Assembly (NCBI RefSeq): GCF_024505055.1
Contig: NZ_JANIBL010000027.1
Location: 1-59,923 of the forward strand
Length of the DNA: 59,923 nt
Reading direction: 5' to 3'
Origin: Methylomonas rosea
GTDB taxonomy: Bacteria > Pseudomonadota > Gammaproteobacteria > Methylococcales > Methylomonadaceae
The first letter of the stretch is position 1; each line of letters starts with the position of its first letter. Both the position numbers and the translations under genes were made by a program. The notes under the pieces are model-generated. The model was not told the DNA's origin. It saw only the letters and a list, made by a program, of their open reading frames with translations, and did not search any database. This document shows, in pieces, positions 24,678 to 33,214 of the stretch.

Positions 24678-25639
24678 TGGCCGGGTTCCAGCGCTCTGCG
24701 TAGGCTGGCACCTATCACCGGTGCGCAAAGGTTTTGGGTGGCGTCGCTCAACAAAATATCGCTATCGACTATCGCCGATAAGTCCATGGCCCGAGCCGTA
24801 ATCCCGTGGCTCATGGTCAGGAAATTGATGATTTTTTGCGTATCAATCGGCGTTAGTACCACCGCCAGACTGGTGATGGGCGGAATATCGAAAAAATTTT
24901 CGACATAATCGAAAGATCGCTGGATTTCCAGGGCCAGGCTGTCCTGCTCGATTGAGTGGGACTCCAGGCCACTATATATGTTGCTGTCGGCAAGTTGTTG
25001 ATAGCCGCTGCCTATTTTACGGGATAGGTACAGGGCACCGTTTTTTTGAATGATGACGCGGCCATTGTCTTTTTCCAAGTGTAACAAGGCGATGCCTTGC
25101 TGGTTTTCCGGCAATAAGGTTGCCAGATTGCGTAAAACGGTTTCCTGAATGTCGATCACTTTGACATGTAAACCGGCTTGTCGGCAATGTTTGCTGAGCG
25201 TCGATACCAGGTCTTTGGTACACGCCACTGCTTCCAGCATTTGCGGCGTGTTGGGCCGGTTGGATTTCGGTAAATAGTAATAATCGATTGTGGCTTGATC
25301 GACCGGATAATCGAGTAAGTCGGCAATCCGCCAGCCGACTGCTTGTTTAATTTCTTCTGAGTTAACCGCCGGCGCTTCAATGCTGATTGAGCGATAGTGT
25401 TCCGGCGCCAGCAGGATATGGCAGTCGTATTCTTCCAGATGGTGGTTTTTAACCAGCGCTTCCAATTGCGGCACTAACTGCAGTTCGCTGCTTGGCACGA
25501 ATTCGGCATGCAATAAGCGTGGTCGTTCATGTTCCGCATAACGGGTGATGGCTATGGTAAAACCGTTTGCCACGAAGTTGACAGCTACGATGCCGGGCGA
25601 GATGCTGGGTTTTCGCAGTAATTTTTGCAGTAAGCGCAC
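24674..25639 (-). CDS. mshI: MSHA biogenesis protein MshI (PilM-like, actin fold)
   Basis: 321 residues with an actin-like fold: SPGIVAVNFVANGFTIAITR near the N-terminus, ILLAPEHYRSISIEAPAV, and a phosphate-binding-type segment GIALLHLEKDNGRVIIQKNG near residue 190. It would bind the MshI2 N-terminus on the cytoplasmic side of the membrane. It is the first gene of the assembly transcript. Confidence 0.88.
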   Translation of the reverse strand: MRLLQKLLRKPSISPGIVAVNFVANGFTIAITRYAEHERPRLLHAEFVPSSELQLVPQLEALVKNHHLEEYDCHILLAPEHYRSISIEAPAVNSEEIKQAVGWRIADLLDYPVDQATIDYYYLPKSNRPNTPQMLEAVACTKDLVSTLSKHCRQAGLHVKVIDIQETVLRNLATLLPENQQGIALLHLEKDNGRVIIQKNGALYLSRKIGSGYQQLADSNIYSGLESHSIEQDSLALEIQRSFDYVENFFDIPPITSLAVVLTPIDTQKIINFLTMSHGITARAMDLSAIVDSDILLSDATQNLCAPVIGASLRRALEPGQ

Positions 25640-25985
25640 TGTGAGCGGTTTCCGGTAGAAAAGGCTATTTGGAATTGCAATTAAAAAAGCGAGGACGTAT
25701 CGATTCGCTGTTTACGTTTTTTTTGAAAGGCTTACAGCCTAACTTGCAACTAGTACGCGAAGTCTATACCAAAAGACCGGATTTATAGAAATTTGCGCGA
25801 ATTCTAAGTTCGTGAATTAAATTACTACGAAAAGACTGAGGCGGGACCTTATTAACCCGGCACTTAATATCGTCACTCCCGCGAAAGCGGGAGCCCAGAG
25901 TAGGGCCTTGTACCAGCAAGCGTTCGCCAAATTGTTTTTGGCGAACGCATATTTTTGAGCTTAGTTGGCGGTGATAAGCTGTAAA
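25640..25985. other. Gene-free region before mshI and after the superoxide dismutase
   Basis: No gene is seen. It holds the upstream (promoter) side of the minus-strand mshI gene and a perfect hairpin CTCCCGC-GAAA-GCGGGAG at 25876-25893, the type of REP-like unit (GCGAAAGCGGGA) spread in many genomes. Immediately downstream of the superoxide dismutase stop, near 25934-25955, the sequence reads GCCAAATTGTTTTTGGC, a possible terminator stem. Confidence 0.55.
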
Positions 25986-26732
25986 TCAGCTGATCCAAAC
26001 AGAACGGGCTTTAAATGCTTTTTGTAATCGGCTGGCAACTACCTGCCATTGAATATTACGAAAGAACGCATCGACATAATTACCGGCCGCCGCGCCGTAA
26101 TCCATTTGATAAGAGTGTTCGTACATATCCAGCACCAGGATAGGCAGAGTCGCACTGGGCGCATTGGCATGATCCCACTGCCAATAATTTTCCAGCAGGC
26201 CGGTATGCAGGTTTAAACCCAAAACCACCCAGCCGGAACCGCCGCCCAGACCGGCGCCGATGCGCTTAAATTCCTTTTCCCAAGTTTCCACGGAACCGAA
26301 AGATTCGCTCAAAGCCTTACCAACCGTTGCATCCGGCTTAGTGCTGCCACCCAGATTGGCAAAATACAGTTCGTGTAGTACCACAGAGCCGGTACGTATT
26401 AAATGTTCGCGCTTTAGATCGTTATAGATATAAGGCGGTAGCGTGGAATCTTCCAGGAAACCGGCCAATTTTAGTTTGACCGCATTCAGCGCTTTGACCG
26501 AGCCGGCATAATTGTTTTCCCAGTGCGAGCGAATCAGTTTCTCGGATATACCGTCCAACTTCGCGGGATCGAAAGGCAGCGGTTTTATCTCCTGAACCGT
26601 ATTAAATGCCGACGACAAAACGGTATTGAGGTCCGATTCGGTTTCGGCAAGACTGTTATTGCTCAGGGAAGCCAAGGCGGCACCGGCCGTGGCGGTGGCT
26701 AAGAAATCTCTCCGGGTATAGTCGTTCGTCAT
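25986..26732 (-). CDS. sodB-like: Tat-exported Fe/Mn superoxide dismutase (chrC-like)
   Basis: 248 residues. Twin-arginine signal (NDYTRRDFLATATAGAALAS) implies folded export to the periplasm. The Fe/Mn-SOD core carries the four ligands: RSHWENNY (His), VVLHELYF (His), VLDMYEHSYQMDYG (Asp and His), and GGGSGWVVL. It removes superoxide. The gene overlaps chrA by four bases. In known chrBACF clusters ChrC is an SOD, so this is very likely the ChrC counterpart. Fe or Mn preference cannot be told safely by eye. Confidence 0.92.
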   Translation of the reverse strand: MTNDYTRRDFLATATAGAALASLSNNSLAETESDLNTVLSSAFNTVQEIKPLPFDPAKLDGISEKLIRSHWENNYAGSVKALNAVKLKLAGFLEDSTLPPYIYNDLKREHLIRTGSVVLHELYFANLGGSTKPDATVGKALSESFGSVETWEKEFKRIGAGLGGGSGWVVLGLNLHTGLLENYWQWDHANAPSATLPILVLDMYEHSYQMDYGAAAGNYVDAFFRNIQWQVVASRLQKAFKARSVWIS

Positions 26733-28105
26733 AAGTTCACTCCATGTTGGCTTAGCCAGGGTTTCAGAAAGGTTAATAACAGCCCGGCTGCACCGCTGCA
26801 GGCGATAACCGGTATAACGCCGGCTTTGTAGCGAAACAAAGCCAGAATGGCAGCCAGGCCGATTAGTAGCGCGAAGCTGTCCAACTCGTCGCTAAACCCT
26901 CTGGGCCAGAACACGTGATAGGCAAAAAATGCGGCCAGATTCAGAATCACGCCCACCACGGCGGCGGTGATGCCGGTCAGCGGCGCGGTGAATTTCAAAT
27001 TGTTGTGAGTCGATTCCACCAGCGGTCCACCGGCCAAGATGAACAGAAAACTGGGCAGGAAGGTGAAATAAGTCACCACAGTTGCCGCTACCGCACCCGC
27101 CAGAAACAGATGCTCGCTACCGAACAGTGCCTGGCTCCAGCCGGCGACGAAGCCGACGAAAGTGACAACCATGATCAGCGGACCGGGTGTGGTTTCGCCT
27201 AAGGCCAAGCCGTCGATCATTTGCGTCGGAGTCAACCAATGGTAATGTTCGACCGCACCTTGATACACATAAGGCAATACCGCATAGGCGCCGCCGAACG
27301 TGAGTAGGGCGGCTTTGGTGAAGAACCAGCTCATCTGTGTCAGTGCGCCGTCCCAGCCGTATTTGGCGCAAAGCCAGCCGATAACGCCACCCCATAAGCC
27401 TAGGCCAATTAGTGCCAGATTCACCAGTTTTTTGGCATTGAAGCGGGCGTGCTCCGGTGTCGGGGTATTGTCGTCTATCAACGCCGGGCCGAAATGCTGG
27501 TTGGATTTACCGTGACCGCCGCCCAAATTGAAGTATTTGGGTGCCAGTTTGCCGCCAATGGCGCCGAGCACGCCCGCCACCAGCACGATGAGCGGAAATG
27601 GGGCATGTAATACAAAAATAGCCAGAAATGCTAGCGCTGCCATCGCCCATAGCCAAGCATTCTTCAAAGCCCTCGAGCCGATCCGATAAGCGGCAAACAG
27701 CACAATCGCGGTCACGGCGGGTTTGATGCCATATAGTACGCCGGCCACCGCTGGTAAATGCCCGTAAGCCATATAAATCCAGCTTAAGCCGATCAAAATC
27801 AACAAGGAGGGCAATACAAACAAACCTCCGGCCATGATACCGCCCCAACTGCGATGCATCAGCCAACCGATGTAGGTGGCCAGTTGTTGCGCTTCCGGGC
27901 CGGGCAGCAGCATGCAGTAATTTAAGGCATGCAGGTAACGGCGTTCGGAGATCCAGCGTTTATTTTCCACCAGGTCCTGATGCATGATGGCAATCTGCCC
28001 GGCGGGACCGCCGAAGCTGATGAAACCCAATTTCAGCCAATACCAAAAAGCCTGTTTCAAACTCACGGACGGCGGTGGGGTGCTGAGGGCTTGATTGTCG
28101 TTCAT
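26729..28105 (-). CDS. chrA: Chromate transporter ChrA (two-domain)
   Basis: 458 residues with two repeated CHR domains of about 180 residues. The first starts FWYWLKLGFISFGGPAGQIAIMHQDLVE; the second has FFTKAALLTFGGAYAVLPY near residue 265 and LALGETTPGPLIMVVTFVGF. About ten membrane segments are predicted. It is an inner-membrane chromate efflux carrier. Operon with chrB and the SOD, each overlapping by four bases. Confidence 0.95.
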   Translation of the reverse strand: MNDNQALSTPPPSVSLKQAFWYWLKLGFISFGGPAGQIAIMHQDLVENKRWISERRYLHALNYCMLLPGPEAQQLATYIGWLMHRSWGGIMAGGLFVLPSLLILIGLSWIYMAYGHLPAVAGVLYGIKPAVTAIVLFAAYRIGSRALKNAWLWAMAALAFLAIFVLHAPFPLIVLVAGVLGAIGGKLAPKYFNLGGGHGKSNQHFGPALIDDNTPTPEHARFNAKKLVNLALIGLGLWGGVIGWLCAKYGWDGALTQMSWFFTKAALLTFGGAYAVLPYVYQGAVEHYHWLTPTQMIDGLALGETTPGPLIMVVTFVGFVAGWSQALFGSEHLFLAGAVAATVVTYFTFLPSFLFILAGGPLVESTHNNLKFTAPLTGITAAVVGVILNLAAFFAYHVFWPRGFSDELDSFALLIGLAAILALFRYKAGVIPVIACSGAAGLLLTFLKPWLSQHGVNL

Positions 28106-29049
28106 AAGTCTGTTCCTGAAAAAGCTTGGTAAAAAGCGTCGAAAATCTTTTCGGCTTCGGACAGCAAATCATCGTCGTCGCTCCAGGTTTGCCTCATGCC
28201 GGCGATTAAAGCCTCCAGCCCGGCTGCTTCCGGAACGGCGATGCCGCCAACATCCAGATAGTGGACGATGGCGCCGATTCTATTCAATCCAGCGTTTTGG
28301 GCCAGGCCGAAACTGGCTTGCAATACTTCGTAGGTGACTTTGGCGTCGATATGGGTAAATGCGGCTCCGTCGAAATCAAAACCCAGTGTATTGGCTGGGC
28401 AATCGGCGATGTTGGCTAGCCATATAAAACGTGCCTCGTTGTCGATAAAGCGGCGGATCAACCAGGCACTAGCCAAGCGGTCTATTTTAGGTCGATGCCG
28501 GCTGGCCCAGGTCCGGCCTTGGTAGTCGTCACGATTCAGCAATTTGATAGACCGTTTTGCGGCGCGCGGTTCATCGGGACAAAGCGTATCGTGCAGTATG
28601 TATTCCAACTGCTCTAATGCTGATGCGGCCTGGTCACGTGCCGCACCCGGAAAAAAATCCAAACTTACCAACGCTTCGAAATCCTTGCGTAATCGGTTTA
28701 ATTGCTTTTGTAGTTTGCCGATATCTTGGTGGTCGTGGTCGAATTGCTCTATGTTCGATAACAGGTTTGCGTAGTCGGCTGACCGGTCGAACAGGGATTC
28801 GAAGGTCTTTTGTTGTATTTCATCCGTGCCATCAATCTGCAATATATGCGCAGTACCGCCCCCAGCCGCAACCTCGTCGCTGTAATACCGCAATGACAGA
28901 AGAAAGTCCGGTCGATTCGGTAACAAATACACCCCGTCGCGCAAGACCGCGCAACCCAAGGCCTTTAATCCGCGCCAGATACGCATCCTGCCGCTGGCGT
29001 TTTGGGTGGGGAGGCTGGCAATCAAGATTACCCAGGGCTTTGAATTCAT
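28102..29049 (-). CDS. chrB: Chromate resistance protein ChrB
   Basis: 315 residues. The N-terminal ChrB domain begins WVILIASLPTQNASGRMRIWRGLKALG and the C-terminal domain has WASRHRPKIDRLASAWLIRRF with DARF-type residues FIWLANIADCPANTLGFDFDGA. ChrB acts as a chromate-sensing activator or repressor of chr genes. It leads the chrB-chrA-SOD operon, and a palindrome TGTAGA-N4-TCTACA lies just upstream. Confidence 0.92.
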   Translation of the reverse strand: MNSKPWVILIASLPTQNASGRMRIWRGLKALGCAVLRDGVYLLPNRPDFLLSLRYYSDEVAAGGGTAHILQIDGTDEIQQKTFESLFDRSADYANLLSNIEQFDHDHQDIGKLQKQLNRLRKDFEALVSLDFFPGAARDQAASALEQLEYILHDTLCPDEPRAAKRSIKLLNRDDYQGRTWASRHRPKIDRLASAWLIRRFIDNEARFIWLANIADCPANTLGFDFDGAAFTHIDAKVTYEVLQASFGLAQNAGLNRIGAIVHYLDVGGIAVPEAAGLEALIAGMRQTWSDDDDLLSEAEKIFDAFYQAFSGTDL

Positions 29050-29069
29050 ATGTTCGTATATTGTAAATA

Positions 29070-29085
29070 TGTAGAATACTCTACA
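29070..29085. promoter_or_regulatory. Palindromic operator upstream of chrB
   Basis: TGTAGAATACTCTACA, a perfect 6-4-6 inverted repeat 21 bases before the chrB start. A possible -10 (TACAAT) on the minus strand lies between it and the start codon. Binding by ChrB itself is a reasonable guess, not shown. Confidence 0.5.
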
Positions 29086-29143
29086 TAAATTGTCATTTTG
29101 AAGTCAAATTAAATCCATTTTTCAAAGAAATTTTTTTGCTTGA

Positions 29144-29171
29144 CGCCAACTTGCGCAAGTTGGCGCTTTTT
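29144..29171. terminator. Terminator-like palindrome
   Basis: An 11-bp stem CGCCAACTTGC/GCAAGTTGGCG with no loop bases, followed by CTTTTTAT on the plus side and preceded by AAATTTTTTTG on the minus side. It could end a transcript in either direction. No gene ends next to it, so its purpose is unclear. Confidence 0.45.
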
Positions 29172-29505
29172 ATGCTAGAAATCCAGTGAGGTTTATTAGT
29201 CAACTAATTGACATTAATAAGAAAAATTTTGCAACTAAGCGTTTTAAAACTCGCCACGAAACAGGTATCGGACTATTATTAAGGACGTTTCCGGGATTGC
29301 ATTTGCGGCCTGGTTCGCAGTAAGGAATTAAAAATCTGTTAAGCGATGAATGCTTGAATAGAAAACCGATTTGCTATAGCCGATTGTAAATCTTGACGGT
29401 AATTTTGGCCGCTGCCGGCAGATAGCTTAGACCGAGCGGGTTGGACAAGCTTCTAAGGCTTTGTTCGCCGAGCTCATATTGCCAACTTTGGAACAGGAGG
29501 AAATC

Positions 29506-29868
29506 ATGAAAGCCCATGATTTTTCGTTTCTAAAGCAGTTCAAACCAATCTCCGCCTTTATCGGCGGCTTGCTAGCTATTTGTACGCTAAATGTGCTTGC
29601 GGACCCACCGCCACCGGAAAGCTTAGATGCGCCTTCCACGTTGATTCTGACCCCTTCGGATCAAGCGCTGACAGCCGATGCCACTGATAGCTCGAACCTT
29701 TTGTTAAGTAATACCGGGCGCGGCACGGCAAACCTTAAACCGACTGAAAAACGCAAAAGCCGGCCGGTGAACTTGGGTTGCGGTGTCGATGTGAATCAAT
29801 TCGCCAGTGAAGACAACTCGCTGTCTAGTCGATTTGTCGGGGCGTGTGATTTGAAGCTGCGCTACTGA
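29506..29868 (+). CDS. Exported protein of unknown function
   Basis: From ATG 29506 (MKAHDFSF, with AGGAGG upstream) the protein has 120 residues. A signal peptide (FIGGLLAICTLNVLADP) is followed by a Pro/Thr/Ser-rich segment and a C-terminal part with two cysteines (LGCGVDVNQFASEDNSL and VGACDLKLRY) that could pair. I do not recognise the family. The arrangement resembles small secreted proteins but no function can be assigned. Confidence 0.6.
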   Translation: MKAHDFSFLKQFKPISAFIGGLLAICTLNVLADPPPPESLDAPSTLILTPSDQALTADATDSSNLLLSNTGRGTANLKPTEKRKSRPVNLGCGVDVNQFASEDNSLSSRFVGACDLKLRY

Positions 29869-29933
29869 AATTGTGTATTTGTCGGTCGGGCGAGGCCAGG
29901 TCTGTAGTTTAATTTTTACGCCTGGAGATGCGC

Positions 29934-30533
29934 TTAGCCGACCAAATGTTGGATTTGCTGACTGGTTATCGCGACGGTATTTAACTTGCGGATTTGCGGT
30001 TCGATGCCGTCGAAATTGCCGCGAAACTCCATCAGGCGCAGCTCGGCTTCAACATCGGCTACTTCCAATAGGTTTTTCAGCAGCTTATCCTGCATTTCTC
30101 GCAAGCCGCGCTGCCGGCCGAAATAACCTTCCAGGCATTCGCCCACCAGCATGAATGCCGCCGCAAACACCGTCAATACTGCAAACGCCAGTACCAACTT
30201 TGGGATGCCCTGGGTCAAGGCCGCTATCAATGCTCCGGCCGACAAGGTGGCGATGGTGCTGCCGATCAGACGCAAGCGCACCGAACCTCGCAAACGCGCG
30301 CTCAGCAAATTATAAATACTCAAACACTCCTGCTTGACCAGACCCTTGGTGCTCATGGCTAAATCGACCAGCAACTGCGATTGCGACGCGCTGTCTTGCC
30401 CCAATAATTTTCCGGGCTTGAGGGTTTCGGTGTAACCGGGATGTTTCGCGCAAATTTGATCCAGCAGTTCCGGTCTTAACCTGCTCAGCAGATTGACCAG
30501 AGCCTGGATATCAAGAGCGATTGAGTCAAGCAT
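29934..30533 (-). CDS. Membrane protein of unknown function
   Basis: 199 residues: helical N-terminus, two adjacent membrane segments near residues 88-130 (LRLIGSTIATLSAGALIAAL and LVLAFAVLTVFAAAFMLVG), and a helical cytoplasmic C-terminus (GLREMQDKLLKNLLEVADVEAEL). No family is recognised. The plan, helices-two TM-helices, resembles some SLATT-like or signalling membrane proteins, but the match is only in outline. A perfect 10-bp hairpin lies downstream of the nitrilase near 30762-30787. Confidence 0.55.
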   Translation of the reverse strand: MLDSIALDIQALVNLLSRLRPELLDQICAKHPGYTETLKPGKLLGQDSASQSQLLVDLAMSTKGLVKQECLSIYNLLSARLRGSVRLRLIGSTIATLSAGALIAALTQGIPKLVLAFAVLTVFAAAFMLVGECLEGYFGRQRGLREMQDKLLKNLLEVADVEAELRLMEFRGNFDGIEPQIRKLNTVAITSQQIQHLVG

Positions 30534-30761
30534 GCATATCTCCGCCGGGGCGTGTAAATGGACAATGGGCTCAATAATAACCGGGCTTGGCTATTGCGGG
30601 CACTGTTTTTTCGGCATTCCGCAAGTTTAGGAGAATTGGCGCAAAAACCAAGGAGATAAGCTTTGTTAAAGCAAGTGACCTTGATGTTGGGTGAATTTAG
30701 AGCGATGAAATGTCTTAATTGATCGGCGTTTCGTTGGATCGAAAACGAGATCACTCCGGCT

Positions 30762-30787
30762 ACGCCAGGCATTGTGCTGCCTGGCGT
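30762..30787. terminator. Hairpin downstream of the nitrilase gene
   Basis: ACGCCAGGCA-TTGTGC-TGCCTGGCGT, ten base pairs, lies 27 bases past the stop of the GNAT-nitrilase operon. No U-run follows, so it may act as a structural 3' end rather than a classical terminator. Confidence 0.45.
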
Positions 30788-30813
30788 GTTGGTTTGAAAA
30801 GGCTTTTGTGTGC

Positions 30814-31674
30814 CTAGCGGCAATCGAATTGCTTGGGCCAATCCCGGTAATTAAACACCTGACCTTCCTGACGGACGGTAGCCACGGCCGCCAAATCCAG
30901 GTCGGCGTAAACCCATTGCGCTTGGTTATACTCACCTATCGCCAGAATACCGTTGTTCGGAAAGCCCCTGTCCACCGGCGTGTAAATCGCCGCGGCTCCG
31001 CAATTGACGTCCACCGCTTCCGACCAATCGGCGTTGCCAACTAACGATGCTTGTACGACATAGCATTGATTTTCCAAAGCACGGGCTTGGCAACCGATAC
31101 GCACCCGGTAATAACCGGCTTCGGTATCGGTGCAACTCGGCACTAAAATCAAGGTCGCGCCGCGTTCGGTTTGTTGGCGGGCGTAATGCGGAAACTCGCT
31201 GTCGTAACATATGTTGATCGCCACTTTACCGAATACCGTGTCGAACAACTTAATATCCAAGCCCCGCGAGATATGCCATTGCTCGTTCTCGAAACGAGTC
31301 ATGGTCAGTTTTTCCTGATAATCCATATCGCCTTGAGGCGTAAAGAAATATGCATGATTTCGGAATTCGCCGTTGTCGTGTTTGACAGGGTAAGTGCCGG
31401 CCTGGATGTAAACCCGGTATTCCGCAGCCAGGGTTTTGAATAGACCCAAATAACTAGGCAGCAAGGTTTGCAAGGCATCCAACTGGCCGTTCAACGATGA
31501 ATAAACTTCCTTCGGAAACAACGACGCCAACTCCATGCAGGCGTATTCCGGGAACAGCAGGATGTCGGCTTTGTTGTCGGCAGCTTCTTTCACCCAGCGG
31601 CGGGCCTTGGCTGCAAAGTTTTCCCAGGTTTCCAGGAAGCTGATGTCGTATTGGGCGCTGGCGATTTTAGGCAC
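30814..31674 (-). CDS. Carbon-nitrogen hydrolase (nitrilase family)
   Basis: 286 residues. The Glu-Lys-Cys triad is visible: ILLFPEYACMELA (Glu), YQEKLTMTRFEN (Lys) and VAINICYDSEFPHYARQ (Cys). These enzymes hydrolyse amides or nitriles. The gene overlaps the preceding GNAT gene by eight bases. In many bacteria a GNAT domain is fused to this branch of the family (YhcX-like), so the two genes probably form a single functional unit. Substrate unknown. Confidence 0.88.
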   Translation of the reverse strand: MPKIASAQYDISFLETWENFAAKARRWVKEAADNKADILLFPEYACMELASLFPKEVYSSLNGQLDALQTLLPSYLGLFKTLAAEYRVYIQAGTYPVKHDNGEFRNHAYFFTPQGDMDYQEKLTMTRFENEQWHISRGLDIKLFDTVFGKVAINICYDSEFPHYARQQTERGATLILVPSCTDTEAGYYRVRIGCQARALENQCYVVQASLVGNADWSEAVDVNCGAAAIYTPVDRGFPNNGILAIGEYNQAQWVYADLDLAAVATVRQEGQVFNYRDWPKQFDCR

Positions 31675-32269
31675 GGTCTTCTCTCAACCAAAAAGTCATG
31701 GGTTTGGCGGTTTCTTCGACGTCGTCGAGATCCTTCCAGGTGTAAGTGGTTTTCAGCTCGGGATGTTTGAAGTAGCCCCGCTTGTTCCAAAACGCATCCA
31801 GCGGCACGTAATCGGCCGGGCGGCGCGGATGATCGACTGGGCGCTCGACACAGCAGAAAGTAATGTGTTTGAAACCGCCTAAGTCGTCGGCATGGGCTTC
31901 GCGTTGTTCGAAAAAACGCACGCCAATGCCCAGGCCGCGATAAGCCTTGTTCAACACCGATTCGCCGCAATAAAACACCTCATCCGGGTTGTAGCCGTTT
32001 TCGACAAACGGTTTTTTAACTTCGTCGGTTTCGTATTTCAACGGAATCGCGGTAGATGCGCCGATAATCGCATCGCCGTCGAAAGCCAACACGATGACGC
32101 TTTCCGGACAGTTGATATAGGTTTGCAGGTATTTTTTCTCGTACTCGTAATCGCCGTCGTACAAGTACGGAAAATCACGGAACACTTCGATGCGCAGGCG
32201 CGCCAGTTCCGGAATGTATTGAATCAAGGCTTCGCCGCTGAGGCGCTGGATGCGGATGTCTTTGCTCAT
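31667..32269 (-). CDS. GNAT-family N-acetyltransferase
   Basis: 200 residues. The GNAT fold shows IVLAFDGDAIIGASTAIP, the VYCGESVLNKAYRGLGIGVRFF acetyl-CoA loop (RGLGIG near residue 110) and conserved helix. Operon partner of the nitrilase just downstream, overlapping it. Substrate unknown; the partner suggests a small amide or amine compound. Confidence 0.8.
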   Translation of the reverse strand: MSKDIRIQRLSGEALIQYIPELARLRIEVFRDFPYLYDGDYEYEKKYLQTYINCPESVIVLAFDGDAIIGASTAIPLKYETDEVKKPFVENGYNPDEVFYCGESVLNKAYRGLGIGVRFFEQREAHADDLGGFKHITFCCVERPVDHPRRPADYVPLDAFWNKRGYFKHPELKTTYTWKDLDDVEETAKPMTFWLREDRA

Positions 32270-32398
32270 GCTGGTTTGCGGTTGAATTAAAACAAATTGT
32301 CAGTCGCCAACGTCAAGGCGATAGCGGCATATTGTATTGCACGCGGTGGCGGATTGCCTATGGCAAAGGTTTACGAATCTGTTCGCGAGTTTCAATCG

Positions 32399-32440
32399 TA
32401 GGCTGGGTAGAGTGAAGCGAAACCCAGCGTGAATTTGGCT
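32399..32440. repeat. REP-like hairpin
   Basis: GCTGGGT (32402-32408) and ACCCAGC (32422-32428) form a 7-bp stem with a 13-base loop GAGTGAAGCGA-type core, a sequence commonly repeated between genes in related genomes. The rest of 32270-32456 holds no gene. Confidence 0.4.
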
Positions 32441-32456
32441 TCTCTCCAATGGAGCA

Positions 32457-32903
32457 CTAACTATTTCTTACTTGTTTTAGGCGATACCAAGCAGACGCTT
32501 GAGTTTCGAAATTTTGGAAGGCAACATTTGGTCCTGGTCGCAATTTCTCAAAGTTTATAATTGCTCTGCTGATCAAATTGATAGCAGCCTCTTCCAAATC
32601 GAACTCTATCGCTTCTCCGGACATCAGGTGTTTCAATTCATTCCGTGGTGCATTCATTAAATCTGCGAATTCTTTGGAATTCCCACGATCACCAAAGACT
32701 GTCTCAGATAGCTCGCAACTATCGTTTATATCTTCTTCAAGCGCGTTGGTTCCTCCCAATTTTTTGACCAACTTGCCTAATATTTCCTCAGCAGCCCCAG
32801 CAAGGGTGAGTGCGGGAATTGGATTACGGGCAATGAACATTTCTATAGCAACGAGAAGTTGACGCTCTGCAATTTCAAACTTAGTTATTCGCTGTTCGAT
32901 CAT
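32457..32903 (-). CDS. HEPN-like small protein of unknown function
   Basis: 148 residues, all helical. RNELKH (residues 87-92) fits the R-x4-H motif of HEPN nucleases, and TLAGAAEEILGKLVKKL is like the second helix of such proteins. The gene is AT-richer than its neighbours, lies alone between the GNAT operon and rnfH, and is not part of either housekeeping cluster. It could be a defence or toxin-type HEPN gene, but no partner is recognised next to it. The HEPN call rests on the motif and predicted helices only. Confidence 0.5.
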   Translation of the reverse strand: MIEQRITKFEIAERQLLVAIEMFIARNPIPALTLAGAAEEILGKLVKKLGGTNALEEDINDSCELSETVFGDRGNSKEFADLMNAPRNELKHLMSGEAIEFDLEEAAINLISRAIINFEKLRPGPNVAFQNFETQASAWYRLKQVRNS

Positions 32904-32926
32904 TGGGCCGATGTAGACAACAATAT

Positions 32927-33214
32927 TTACGAAATCATTTTTATTCGTTCCCGTCGCGCATCCATCGGATTCTGGCTTAAAGGCCGGTAAATCTCGACAC
33001 GATCATCAGCACTAAGGATCTTATCCAAACCGCAAACCACCCCAAAAATCCCGACCTTCTGCTGACTCAAATCTATTTCTGGAAACTCCCGCAAAATACC
33101 GGAAGCAGCTATCGCCTGCTCGACGGTGGAATTCGCCATTAAGCTAACAGGAATATACAGTTGCCGCTCCGGCGTGGCGTAAGCCACTTCCACCGCGATC
33201 AACTCATCCGCCAT
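32927..33214 (-). CDS. rnfH: RnfH family protein
   Basis: From ATG 33214 the protein has 95 residues with a ubiquitin-like beta-grasp: MADELIAVEVAYATPERQLY, ASGILREFPEIDLSQQKVGIF and DRVEIYRPLSQNPMDARR, the RnfH/UPF0125 signature. It usually sits beside ratA, as here, and may take part in an Rnf or toxin-antitoxin-like pair. Overlaps ratA by 11 bases. Confidence 0.85.
   Translation of the reverse strand: MADELIAVEVAYATPERQLYIPVSLMANSTVEQAIAASGILREFPEIDLSQQKVGIFGVVCGLDKILSADDRVEIYRPLSQNPMDARRERIKMIS

Larger units (their letters stand above)
29050..29505. other. Gene-free region between chrB and the 29506 gene
   Basis: It holds the chrB operator, a perfect 20-base palindrome GCCAACTTGCGCAAGTTGGC (29145-29164) followed by T-rich sequence (a terminator-like hairpin), and AT-rich sequence. 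GGAGG just before ATG 29506 is the ribosome site of the next gene. An upstream reading of that gene from 29461 is possible but weak. No other gene is seen. Confidence 0.5.
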
